A stretch of 5,157 nucleotides of DNA from Clostridiales bacterium (GTDB lineage Bacteria > Bacillota > Clostridia > Oscillospirales > Oscillospiraceae), in assembly GCA_019418525.1 (NCBI GenBank), contig DYBS01000166.1:1-5157 (forward strand). The letters run 5' to 3'. Position numbers and translations under genes: made by a program. The notes below the pieces were generated by a model that was not told where the DNA came from, did not search any database, and saw only the letters and a list, made by a program, of their open reading frames with translations. This document shows positions 1-5,157 of the stretch, piece by piece. Positions within the stretch are counted from its first letter, which is position 1, and the number at the start of each line of letters is the position of its first letter.

Positions 1-496
1 TCTTTTTGCACTTCCCGCAGCGGATACAGGGGGGACTGGGAGGACGGTCGGGGGGCGGCGCCGGGTGGTCGGTGAGGATGGTGCCCAGAAAGACCCAGGA
101 GCCGTAGGGCGGCAAAATCACCAACCCGTGCTCTCCCCGCAGGCCGATGCCCGCAGCCCAGGCGGCCTCCCGCTCCGGCAGGGGGGAGTTGTCCACACCG
201 GGCACAAAGTGATACGAGGGGTAATTCTGCCGGAGCGCTTCACAGATGGGATTCAGAAGGTCCCCTAAAACCAGATGGTAGTCCTTCCCTCGGGCGTAGA
301 GAGACAGGTTCCCCGACGTGTCTCCGGCGTAGTAGGGCACGGCGCACACCAGGACACACTGCGCCCCGGGGCAGAGGCTTTCGGCCTTCTCCCGGGCGCT
401 TTCGTCCATATGGGGCGTCAGTGTTTCGTAAGAGGTCCACCCCCAGTCCGCCGCCCCACCGGCGGCAAAGAGGGGGTCCAGCAGCGTCCGGTTCAC
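1..496 (-). CDS. QueG-like (epoxyqueuosine reductase family) iron-sulfur protein, 3' end missing
   Basis: The visible 165 codons resemble the N-terminal part of the QueG/DUF1730 family. True QueG is a cobalamin- and [4Fe-4S]-dependent cytosolic enzyme that reduces epoxyqueuosine to queuosine in tRNA. Seen here: YARGKDYH at residues 67-74, the family's R-G-x-D-Y-H signature; VDNSPLPERE at 101-110, which keeps the Asp of the family's VDT(A/S)P motif (D102); GSWVFLGTILTD at 132-143; and CIRCGKC at 157-163, the first three cysteines of a ferredoxin-type cluster. The fourth cysteine, second cluster and C-terminus lie beyond base 1. The start is a GTG at 496-494 overlapping the murE stop as GTGA, which keeps the expected N-terminal helix; an ATG at residue 30 would remove it. 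No strong Shine-Dalgarno sequence precedes it, so translation probably depends on coupling to murE. The usual GWIGKN segment reads GLRGEHG here, so a divergent paralogue is as likely as true QueG. Confidence 0.72.
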   Translation of the reverse strand, partial: MNRTLLDPLFAAGGAADWGWTSYETLTPHMDESAREKAESLCPGAQCVLVCAVPYYAGDTSGNLSLYARGKDYHLVLGDLLNPICEALRQNYPSYHFVPGVDNSPLPEREAAWAAGIGLRGEHGLVILPPYGSWVFLGTILTDHPAPPPDRPPSPPCIRCGKCKK

Positions 497-2016
497 TGCC
501 GCTTGTCGTACTCGGACAGGGCCTTCTGGGCCAGCAGGCCGTCGGGGACGCAGGGTTCGGGGCCGTTCTTGCGCTTCTGCTCCATCTCGCAGCCCTTGCC
601 CGCCAGCACCACCACCGCCGGGGTGTGGCACTCCAGCACCGCCCGGAACACCGCCTCGGGGCGGTCGGGGATGACGGAGCCCACCTTGCCGTAGTGGTCC
701 AGATAGCCCTGGATGTCGGCGCAGATGTCCGCCACTTCCTCCGGGCCGGGGTCGTCCTCGGTGAGGAGGATGCGGTCGGCCCAGGCTCCGGCGGCGTTGC
801 CCATGCCCTCCCGGCGGTCCAGACCCTTGCCGCCGGTGCAGCCGAAGAGGACGGTCAGCTCCCGCCCCGGGTACTCCGCCCGGGCGGAGCGGAGGAGGGC
901 CTCCAGGCTCATGCCGTTGTGGGCGTAGTCCACGATGACCGACACCTCTCCGTTGGCGGAGGTGTAGTGCTCCATGCGGCCGGGGACGGCGGCTTTGGCG
1001 AGACAGTCGGCCACGATCTCGCCGGGGATCCCGTAGAGCTCCGCCACACCCACGGCAGCCAGGGCGTTCTCCAGGTTGAAGAGCCCCGGCATGCCCAGCA
1101 CCATGTCCCGCTCATAGGAGGGGGTACGCAGGTGGAAGGCGGTGGTGCTCCCCACCTTGTGTACGTTGGTGGCGTACACATCGGCGGCGGGGTCTTTCTG
1201 GGAGAAGGTCACTACCCGTTCACACTGCCGGGCGGCGTCATACACCTCCCGGGCGTGGTCGCAGTCCAGGTTGATGCAGGCGGTCCTGGCCTGGCGGAAG
1301 ATGAGCAGTTTGGAGGCGAAGTAGTCCGCCCAGTCCGGGTGCTCGTTGGGAGAGATGTGGTCCTCGCCGATGTTGAGGAACACGGCGCAGGCGAGGTCCA
1401 CTCCGATGACCCGGCCGTATTTGAGGGCCTGGCTGGAGCACTCCATGGTGACATAGTCCGCGCCGGAAGAGCGGGCGTGGAAGAGGTGGCGCTGGAGGTC
1501 CAGGGGCTCGGGGGTGGTGAGCTTGGCGGGCCTGCGCTCCACCCCGTCGTCGGTGACGATGGTGGACAAAATGGCGCTCTCCCGGTGGCCCTGAGTGGCC
1601 AGCCAGGCGTCCAGGATGGATTTGATATAGTAGGCGGCGGTGGTCTTGCCCTTGGTGCCGGTGATGCCGGTGATGGTCAGCCCGCCCGAGGGGTGGCCGT
1701 AGGCCAGGTCGGCCAGCAGGCCCATGGCGGCGCGGATGTCGGTGACCCGAATGCAGGGGGCGGCGCCCCCCTCGGGGTAAATTTGCTCGCTCACGTAGGC
1801 GAAGGCCCCACGCTCCAGGGCCTGGGCCAGGTACTGGCCCTTGAACGCCTTGCCCTTGCAGAGGAAGAGGGTGCCGGGGACCACCTTCTGGGAGTCGCAG
1901 GACACCAGGGCCACCGGCTGGGCCAGATTGGCCTTCAGCGGGGTCTGGTCGGCCAGCAGGCCGTGCTTGATGAGGAGCTGATAGTAGTCGCCCAGGGGGA
2001 GAATGGGTCGTTCCAT
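493..2016 (-). CDS. murE: MurE-type UDP-MurNAc-L-Ala-D-Glu ligase, probably L-lysine-adding
   Basis: MurE is the cytosolic ATP-dependent ligase that adds the third residue of the peptidoglycan stem peptide. The 507-residue protein has the full three-domain Mur ligase layout and usual length: an N-terminal UDP-binding domain with SCDSQKVVPGTLF (39-51), a P-loop GITGTKGKTT (117-126), TTPEPLDLQ (167-175), MECSSQAL (191-198), the likely carbamylated lysine K236 in DYFASK, VPGRME (344-349), VDYAHNG (362-368) and GKGCE (473-477). The diaminopimelate-recognition motif DNPR of DAP ligases is replaced by DDPG (421-424). The segments NIGEDHISPNEHP and MECSSQAL resemble streptococcal L-lysine-adding MurE as recalled. 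L-Lys (EC 6.3.2.7) is therefore preferred over meso-DAP; ornithine or another amine is not excluded. A perfect AGGAGG at 2025-2030 lies 8 bases before the ATG. A terminator separates the gene from the regulator upstream, and its stop overlaps the next gene by GTGA. Confidence 0.93.
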   Translation of the reverse strand: MERPILPLGDYYQLLIKHGLLADQTPLKANLAQPVALVSCDSQKVVPGTLFLCKGKAFKGQYLAQALERGAFAYVSEQIYPEGGAAPCIRVTDIRAAMGLLADLAYGHPSGGLTITGITGTKGKTTAAYYIKSILDAWLATQGHRESAILSTIVTDDGVERRPAKLTTPEPLDLQRHLFHARSSGADYVTMECSSQALKYGRVIGVDLACAVFLNIGEDHISPNEHPDWADYFASKLLIFRQARTACINLDCDHAREVYDAARQCERVVTFSQKDPAADVYATNVHKVGSTTAFHLRTPSYERDMVLGMPGLFNLENALAAVGVAELYGIPGEIVADCLAKAAVPGRMEHYTSANGEVSVIVDYAHNGMSLEALLRSARAEYPGRELTVLFGCTGGKGLDRREGMGNAAGAWADRILLTEDDPGPEEVADICADIQGYLDHYGKVGSVIPDRPEAVFRAVLECHTPAVVVLAGKGCEMEQKRKNGPEPCVPDGLLAQKALSEYDKRQ

Positions 2017-2040
2017 GGCGGATACCTCCTGAAAGAGTGG

Positions 2041-2066
2041 AAAAACCGGGACGCGGTGCGCCCCGG
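2041..2066 (-). terminator. Rho-independent terminator between the regulator and murE
   Basis: Read on the minus strand, CCGGGGCGC (2066-2058), loop ACC, and GCGTCCCGG (2054-2046) form a nine-pair stem with one G-U wobble, followed at once by five T (2045-2041). AAG just before the stem can pair with the first T residues, lengthening it. It starts 7 bases after the regulator stop codon and ends about 10 bases before the murE ribosome binding site. No promoter can be seen between it and murE, so murE must be reached by readthrough or from a promoter within or before the regulator gene. It may therefore act as a partial terminator or attenuator. Confidence 0.85.
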
Positions 2067-2073
2067 CTTGCGG

Positions 2074-2763
2074 TCAGTCGATCTTGTAGCCCACGCCCCA
2101 GACGGTCTTGATGAAGCGGGGGTTGCGGGACGGCTCCCCCATCTTCTCCCGCAGGCGGCGGATGTGGACCATGACGGTGTTGTTGCGGTCCAGGTATTTC
2201 TCCTTCCAAACGCTCTCAAAGAGGCGCTCGGCGGAGATGACCTGCCCCCGGTTCTCGCACAGCATCCACAGGATGTCGAACTCGATGGGGGTGAGGACCA
2301 GCGGCTGGTCGTAGAGCCAGCACTCGTGGGTGGCGCGGTTGATGACCAGGCCGTTGATGTCGATGACGTCCCCGGAGCCCCGGTCCACCTCGTTATAGCG
2401 GGTGTAGCGGCGCAGCTGGGCCTTCACCCGGGCCACCAGCTCCAGAGGGTTGAAGGGCTTGGTCATGTAGTCGTCGGCCCCGATGGTGAGGCCGGTGATC
2501 TTGTCGGTGTCCTCGGCCTTGGCGGTGAGCATGAGGACGGGGAAGTGGTGCTCCTTGCGGATCTCGCCGCAGAGGGTGAAGCCGGAGATGTCGGGGAGCA
2601 TCACGTCCAGGATAGCTAAGTCCAGGGGCTGGCGCTTGACCAGCTCCAGGGCCTCGGTGCCGCTGCCGCAGGTGTGGACGGTGAAGCCCTCGCTCTGGAG
2701 GTAGACCTCCACCAGGTCGGCGATCTCCGGCTCGTCGTCCACCACCAGGATATGGGCGTCCAT
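2074..2763 (-). CDS. vanR: VanR-like OmpR/PhoB-family response regulator
   Basis: This is a 229-residue two-component response regulator, a cytosolic DNA-binding protein of normal length. Residues 1-118 form a receiver domain: acidic pair D9/D10, phospho-acceptor D53 in AILDVMLPD, T80 in MLTAKA and K102 in MTKPF. Residues about 130-229 form a winged-helix effector domain with LTPIEFDIL (157-165), a recognition helix around NNTVMVHIRRLREKM (194-208) and the wing VWGVGYKI (221-228). Segments such as LTIGADDY, PLELVARVKAQLRRY, THECWL and FIKTVWGVGYKI closely match enterococcal VanR proteins as recalled, which control glycopeptide-resistance genes. AGGAGG at 2770-2775 sits 6 bases before the ATG. 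The gene follows the racemase by 15 bases, so it is likely co-transcribed with it. No sensor kinase (VanS) or D-Ala-D-Lac/D-Ser ligase is present here. A role in regulating cell-wall precursor genes is inferred from context; it is not evidence of vancomycin resistance. Confidence 0.9.
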   Translation of the reverse strand: MDAHILVVDDEPEIADLVEVYLQSEGFTVHTCGSGTEALELVKRQPLDLAILDVMLPDISGFTLCGEIRKEHHFPVLMLTAKAEDTDKITGLTIGADDYMTKPFNPLELVARVKAQLRRYTRYNEVDRGSGDVIDINGLVINRATHECWLYDQPLVLTPIEFDILWMLCENRGQVISAERLFESVWKEKYLDRNNTVMVHIRRLREKMGEPSRNPRFIKTVWGVGYKID

Positions 2764-2778
2764 GGGGGGCCTCCTTTC

Positions 2779-3495
2779 TCAGACCATGCGCAGGGGGTAG
2801 CCGCAGGCGGTGATACACTGCCGGGCCAGCACGTCCATGGCGTCGAGGTAGTACCCGGGCAGGCCGTGGTAGCTGCGGTAGACGCTCAGCTCGGTGCAGC
2901 CCAGGATGGCCCCGTCGCACCCCAGGTCCCGGCGGAGACAGCGGTCGATGACGGCGAACTTCTCCCGGGAGCCGGTCTCGCCCCGCTTGATCTCGTCGTA
3001 GATGATGGACATGACCAGCTTCTGCACCTCCGCAGGGAGGGCGGGGCAGGCGAGGCCCAGGGCCTCGCACTCCCGCTGGTACACGCCGGTCTGGACTGTG
3101 CCGTCGGTGGCCAGGATGCCCACCCGGCGGCAGCCGCTCTGGGCCATGACGGCGGCGGTCTCCCGCACCATATGGATGAGGCGCAGGGACTTCAGCTCGC
3201 TCTGGAGCCGGTCGGCGAAGTAGTGGGAGGTGTTGCAGGGGATACCCAGGATGGTGCACCCGGCGTTTTCCAGGAGCTTCGCGCCGGCCAGAAGCCGCTG
3301 ATAGCACGCCTCGGCCCCCTCGCCGCCACCCAGGATGGCGGCGGTGCGGTCGGGCATCTGGGTGTCGCTCCAGATGAGGGTGGGCACGTGGTCCTGGTCC
3401 CGGGCGGCGTCGGTCATGTCCAGAATGCGCTGGTAGAAGATCTGGGTGGCCTGGGGGCCCATGCCGCCTAAAATACCCAGTCGCTGTTCCGTCAT
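2779..3495 (-). CDS. Aspartate/glutamate-family amino acid racemase, probable aspartate racemase
   Basis: This 238-residue cytosolic protein belongs to the PLP-independent Asp/Glu racemase family, which inverts the alpha carbon using two cysteines. The N-terminus carries LGILGGMGP (6-14). The two catalytic cysteines are both present: C87 in GIPCNTSH and C200 in LGCTEL. Their retention argues for an active two-base racemase. The start at 3495 was chosen over a more upstream in-frame ATG at 3540 because it gives the standard family N-terminus, has GGAGAAGG (3500-3507) just before it, and overlaps the ligase stop as ATGA. This overlap means translational coupling with the upstream D-aspartate-ligase-like gene. 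Together with that neighbour, D-aspartate is the most plausible product, in parallel with the aspartate racemase linked to D-Asp ligase in Enterococcus faecium. Glutamate racemase (MurI) is less likely because its motifs and context differ; a broad-specificity racemase remains possible. Confidence 0.88.
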   Translation of the reverse strand: MTEQRLGILGGMGPQATQIFYQRILDMTDAARDQDHVPTLIWSDTQMPDRTAAILGGGEGAEACYQRLLAGAKLLENAGCTILGIPCNTSHYFADRLQSELKSLRLIHMVRETAAVMAQSGCRRVGILATDGTVQTGVYQRECEALGLACPALPAEVQKLVMSIIYDEIKRGETGSREKFAVIDRCLRRDLGCDGAILGCTELSVYRSYHGLPGYYLDAMDVLARQCITACGYPLRMV

Positions 3496-4700
3496 TTCGC
3501 CTTCTCCATGGAGCTGGCGTAGCGCTGCTTGTAGCGCCACTGGTCCTTGATGATGCGCAGCTTGTGGATGAGGTTGTGGTCAGCCTTGTAGAAGAGGGGA
3601 TTCACCACGGCGCCGGACTGCTCCAGGGACTTCATCTCCTGGTGGTAGCGCTTGTTCACGTAGTCATAGGCCACGCTCTTGGGGATGACCCACCACATGT
3701 GGCGGTTCTTGGTGACGGTGAGGGGACAGGACTTGCCCTCGATGCGGTCCTCCACCAGGTACTTGGCCAGGTTGTAGCCCGCGCCGGTGACATAGTAGTT
3801 GCTGCGGCCCTGGCGGGTGTTGATCTCAAAGACTTTGAACTTGCCGTCCCGCTGGTCGTACTTCACGTCGAAGTTGGAGAAGCCGGTGTAGCCGATGTCG
3901 TCCAGGAAGCGGCGCAGCTGCTCGCACAGCTCCGGCTCAGGCTCAGTGATGATGACGGCGTGGTTGCCGATGCCGTGGCGGGTGTGCTCCTCCAGCAGCA
4001 CGTGGCCCACGCACATGAGGCGCACCTTGCCGTCGGCGCCGGAGTAGTTGGTCACCACCCGCATGAAGCTGTCGTCACCGGGGATGAAGTCCTGGATGAT
4101 GAGGGAGTCCTCATAGCCGTGCTCGTAGATCTCGTCCAGCACCCGGTCCACTTCCTCCCGGGTCTGGAGGACATAGGCCTTCTTTTGGGTGTCGAAGGGG
4201 TGGTCCCAGTAAGTGGCGCTCTCGGCGGGCTTCACCACGAAGGGGCCGTCGAAGGGGAGGGTGAAGTCGTGGCCCATGCCCTTTTTGTAAACAAAGGTGG
4301 CGGGGTGGTCGATGCCGTACTTGTCGCACAGCTCGTAGAACTTTTCCTTATGGATCAGGGTCTCCATGAGGGAGAGGTCGATATAGGGCGCGATGACGTT
4401 CTCGGGGAAGTTGGGCAGGTTGCAGGCGATGGAGGTCAGGTAATTGTCGCCGCAGCCCAGGAGGATCACCTTGCGGTCGGCAAACTCGGCGGCCACCTTC
4501 TTCACATTGGCCAGCACCACCTCGGGTTCGTCGTTGTGCTCACACACACGGTAGTCGATGATGTCGCTGCCAAAGCACGGGCCGGAGGGGTACATGCCAT
4601 AGGCCACGGTCTTGACGCCGTAGGCCTCGTGAAAGGCCCGGGCCATGCTGTATACGTTGATGTCGGCCCCCAGGAGCAGGGGCACAAAGCGGTTTTCCAT
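3492..4700 (-). CDS. ATP-grasp carboxylate-amine ligase, probable D-aspartate ligase (Asl-fm-like)
   Basis: This 402-residue protein is an ATP-grasp ligase that closely resembles, as recalled, Enterococcus faecium D-aspartate ligase Asl-fm. That enzyme joins the beta-carboxylate of D-Asp to the epsilon-amino group of L-Lys in the UDP-MurNAc-pentapeptide. Shared blocks are VPLLLGADINVYSMARAF (6-23), CGDNY (83-87), APYIDLSLMETLI (104-116), the nucleotide-binding lysine segment FVVKPAES (154-161), IIQDFIPGDDSFMRV (201-215), GYTGFSNFDVKYD (270-282) and the metal-binding block FEINTRQGRS (291-300). ATG 4700 was chosen over ATG 4715 because GGAGG at 4709-4713 lies 8 bases before it, whereas nothing like a Shine-Dalgarno precedes 4715; the resulting N-terminus also fits the family. 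The racemase downstream overlaps by ATGA. Substrate specificity is inferred from resemblance and context; a different D-amino acid or amine acceptor is possible. No fusion or frameshift is visible. Confidence 0.88.
   Translation of the reverse strand: MENRFVPLLLGADINVYSMARAFHEAYGVKTVAYGMYPSGPCFGSDIIDYRVCEHNDEPEVVLANVKKVAAEFADRKVILLGCGDNYLTSIACNLPNFPENVIAPYIDLSLMETLIHKEKFYELCDKYGIDHPATFVYKKGMGHDFTLPFDGPFVVKPAESATYWDHPFDTQKKAYVLQTREEVDRVLDEIYEHGYEDSLIIQDFIPGDDSFMRVVTNYSGADGKVRLMCVGHVLLEEHTRHGIGNHAVIITEPEPELCEQLRRFLDDIGYTGFSNFDVKYDQRDGKFKVFEINTRQGRSNYYVTGAGYNLAKYLVEDRIEGKSCPLTVTKNRHMWWVIPKSVAYDYVNKRYHQEMKSLEQSGAVVNPLFYKADHNLIHKLRIIKDQWRYKQRYASSMEKAK
3500..3507 (-). promoter_or_regulatory. Ribosome binding site setting the racemase start
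   Basis: GGAGAAGG on the minus strand lies inside the last codons of the ligase gene, 4 to 8 bases before ATG 3495. It supports ATG 3495, not 3540, as the racemase start and allows re-initiation across the ATGA overlap. Confidence 0.7.
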
Positions 4701-4708
4701 TGTAAACG

Positions 4709-4713
4709 CCTCC
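4709..4713 (-). promoter_or_regulatory. Ribosome binding site setting the ligase start
   Basis: GGAGG on the minus strand is 8 bases before ATG 4700. It overlaps the upstream candidate ATG at 4715-4713, making that codon unlikely to be the true start. The sequence before 4715 (CACAACATTGCC) has no Shine-Dalgarno match. Confidence 0.75.
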
Positions 4714-4726
4714 ATGGCAATGTTGT

Positions 4727-4747
4727 GGCTCCCCGGCGGGGGAGTCC
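4727..4747 (-). other. GC-rich hairpin in the rel-ligase gap
   Basis: On the minus strand CTCCCC (4744-4739) and GGGGAG (4734-4729) form six perfect pairs around the loop CGCC; flanking GG and CC add two more pairs across a single bulged A. The sequence that follows (CCACAACATTG) has no T run, so it is not a standard rho-independent terminator. It could stabilise mRNA or influence readthrough into the ligase gene; no function is shown by sequence alone. Confidence 0.5.
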
Positions 4748-4748
4748 G

Positions 4749-4780
4749 GCGCGGCGGCGGGACGCGTTAGCCCGCCGCGC
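4749..4780 (-). other. Hairpin spanning the rel stop codon
   Basis: On the minus strand GCGCGGCGGG (4780-4771) can pair with CCCGCC (4761-4756) and, across a three-base bulge, GCGC (4752-4749). The loop contains the TAA stop codon. No T run follows. In such GC-rich sequence chance pairing is common, so this is a weak candidate for 3'-end or attenuator structure. Confidence 0.3.
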
Positions 4781-5157
4781 GCTTGACCTGGTAGACCCCC
4801 TGGATCTGACCCAGTTTGTTGATGACCGAGGTGAGTTCGGCCTGGTCCTTGACCTCCAGCACGATGGACACGGCGGCGTAGCCGTCGGGCATGGAGCGGG
4901 CGGAGAGGCTGGTGGTCTTGACCTTGACCACCGAGAGGGCCATGGCGATGTCCAGGGTGAGGCCGTCCCGGTCCTTGGCGGAGATGGAGAGAGAGGTCTT
5001 GTAGGCAGTGGGCTGATCGCCGTCGGTGACCCAGGACACCTTGACCCAGCGTCCGGCCTCTTCAGGCTTGCGCTTCTCGGGGGCGCAGTTGGGGCAGTCG
5101 GCCCGGTGGACCGACACGCCGAAGCCCCGGGTGATGAAGCCCACGATGGGGTCGCCG
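4767..5157 (-). CDS. relA: C-terminus of bifunctional (p)ppGpp synthetase/hydrolase Rel (5' part outside window)
   Basis: The visible 129 residues are the C-terminal regulatory end of a long Rel/RelA/SpoT protein, which makes and degrades (p)ppGpp in the stringent response. The fragment opens with GDPIVGFITRGFGVSVHRADC (residues 1-21), the hallmark of the conserved-cysteine (zinc-finger/RIS) domain, including the Asp-Cys pair at 20-21. From about residue 53 to the end is an ACT domain: SISAKDRDGLTLDIA, a central SMPDGYAAVSIVLEV, and a closing GQIQGVYQVKR. The catalytic hydrolase, synthetase and TGS domains lie beyond base 5157. The reading frame is open to the window edge and ends in TAA at 4769-4767. 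The next gene starts 66 bases downstream on the same strand with no visible promoter, so readthrough from rel into the D-Asp ligase gene is possible. A single long Rel of this type is usual in Firmicutes; E. coli-type RelA versus SpoT cannot be told apart from this end. Confidence 0.93.
   Translation of the reverse strand, partial: GDPIVGFITRGFGVSVHRADCPNCAPEKRKPEEAGRWVKVSWVTDGDQPTAYKTSLSISAKDRDGLTLDIAMALSVVKVKTTSLSARSMPDGYAAVSIVLEVKDQAELTSVINKLGQIQGVYQVKRAAG

Noticed and set aside
1238..2209. A 323-codon minus-strand frame overlapping murE, and a similar 304-codon frame at 2393-3307.
   Set aside because: Both are Arg/Pro/Gly/His-rich out-of-frame readings of murE, the regulator and the racemase, which have clear family motifs in their own frames.
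421..2619. A 732-codon open frame on the plus strand across murE and the regulator gene.
   Set aside because: It is antisense to two well-supported genes and has low-complexity Gly/Val/Ala/His-rich composition with no recognisable domain. Long antisense frames are expected where codons are GC-biased at the third position.
2674..3471. A 265-codon open frame on the plus strand opposite the racemase gene.
   Set aside because: It is a composition shadow of the racemase gene, has no recognisable motif and no convincing ribosome binding site.
3492..4700. Reading the ATP-grasp protein as a D-Ala-D-Ala/VanA-type ligase or carbamoyl-phosphate synthase fragment, suggested by the nearby VanR-like regulator.
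   Set aside because: Length, N-terminal GADINVYSMARAF block and FEINTRQGRS block match the D-aspartate ligase family as recalled, not Ddl/Van ligases. It is complete and not part of a larger synthetase.
2074..4700. A vancomycin-resistance cluster.
   Set aside because: Only a VanR-like regulator is present; no VanS, VanH, D-Ala-D-Lac/D-Ser ligase, VanX, VanY or VanT-type serine racemase is visible. The racemase is of the cysteine-dependent Asp/Glu type.
4749..4761. A trinucleotide-like GCGGCGGCGG run.
   Set aside because: It is too short to be a meaningful repeat in such GC-rich sequence and is better explained as part of possible stem pairing.
4701..4766. A rho-independent terminator after rel.
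   Set aside because: Hairpins are present but neither is followed by a T run on the minus strand, so a normal intrinsic terminator is not supported.

Overview
The window is a stretch of GC-rich bacterial chromosome in which every convincing gene lies on the minus strand, so transcription runs from high to low coordinates. In that order it holds: the 3' end of a Rel/RelA (p)ppGpp synthetase-hydrolase (4767-5157, cut by the window edge), an ATP-grasp ligase resembling enterococcal D-aspartate ligase (3492-4700), an aspartate/glutamate-family racemase (2779-3495), a VanR-like OmpR/PhoB response regulator (2074-2763), a rho-independent terminator (about 2041-2066), a MurE-type muramyl-peptide ligase of the L-lysine clade (493-2016), and the 5' part of a QueG-like iron-sulfur protein (1-496, cut by the window edge). 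Nearly all sequence is coding; no gap exceeds about 70 bases. No tRNA, rRNA, CRISPR array, transposon or attachment site was seen.

The organism is probably a GC-rich Firmicute of the class Clostridia, for example a gut Oscillospiraceae-type anaerobe. This is inferred from the strong AGGAGG-type ribosome binding sites, a VanR-type regulator and a streptococcus-like MurE together with strongly GC-biased third codon positions. It is not proven by any marker gene here.

The central genes make functional sense together. The racemase would make D-aspartate. The ATP-grasp ligase would couple D-aspartate to the side-chain amino group of the third residue of the peptidoglycan precursor. The MurE lacks the diaminopimelate-recognition motif DNPR and looks like a ligase that installs L-lysine as that third residue. 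The predicted product is an L-Lys-D-Asp branched stem peptide, as in Enterococcus faecium and lactococci. A VanR-like regulator with no visible sensor kinase lies within the set, which suggests control by a cell-wall signal.

Layout suggests tight coupling. The ligase and racemase overlap by ATGA, the regulator follows 15 bases later, and murE and the QueG-like gene overlap by GTGA. The terminator between the regulator and murE divides the set into two units. No promoter is obvious in any of the short gaps, so promoters must lie inside upstream genes or outside the window.
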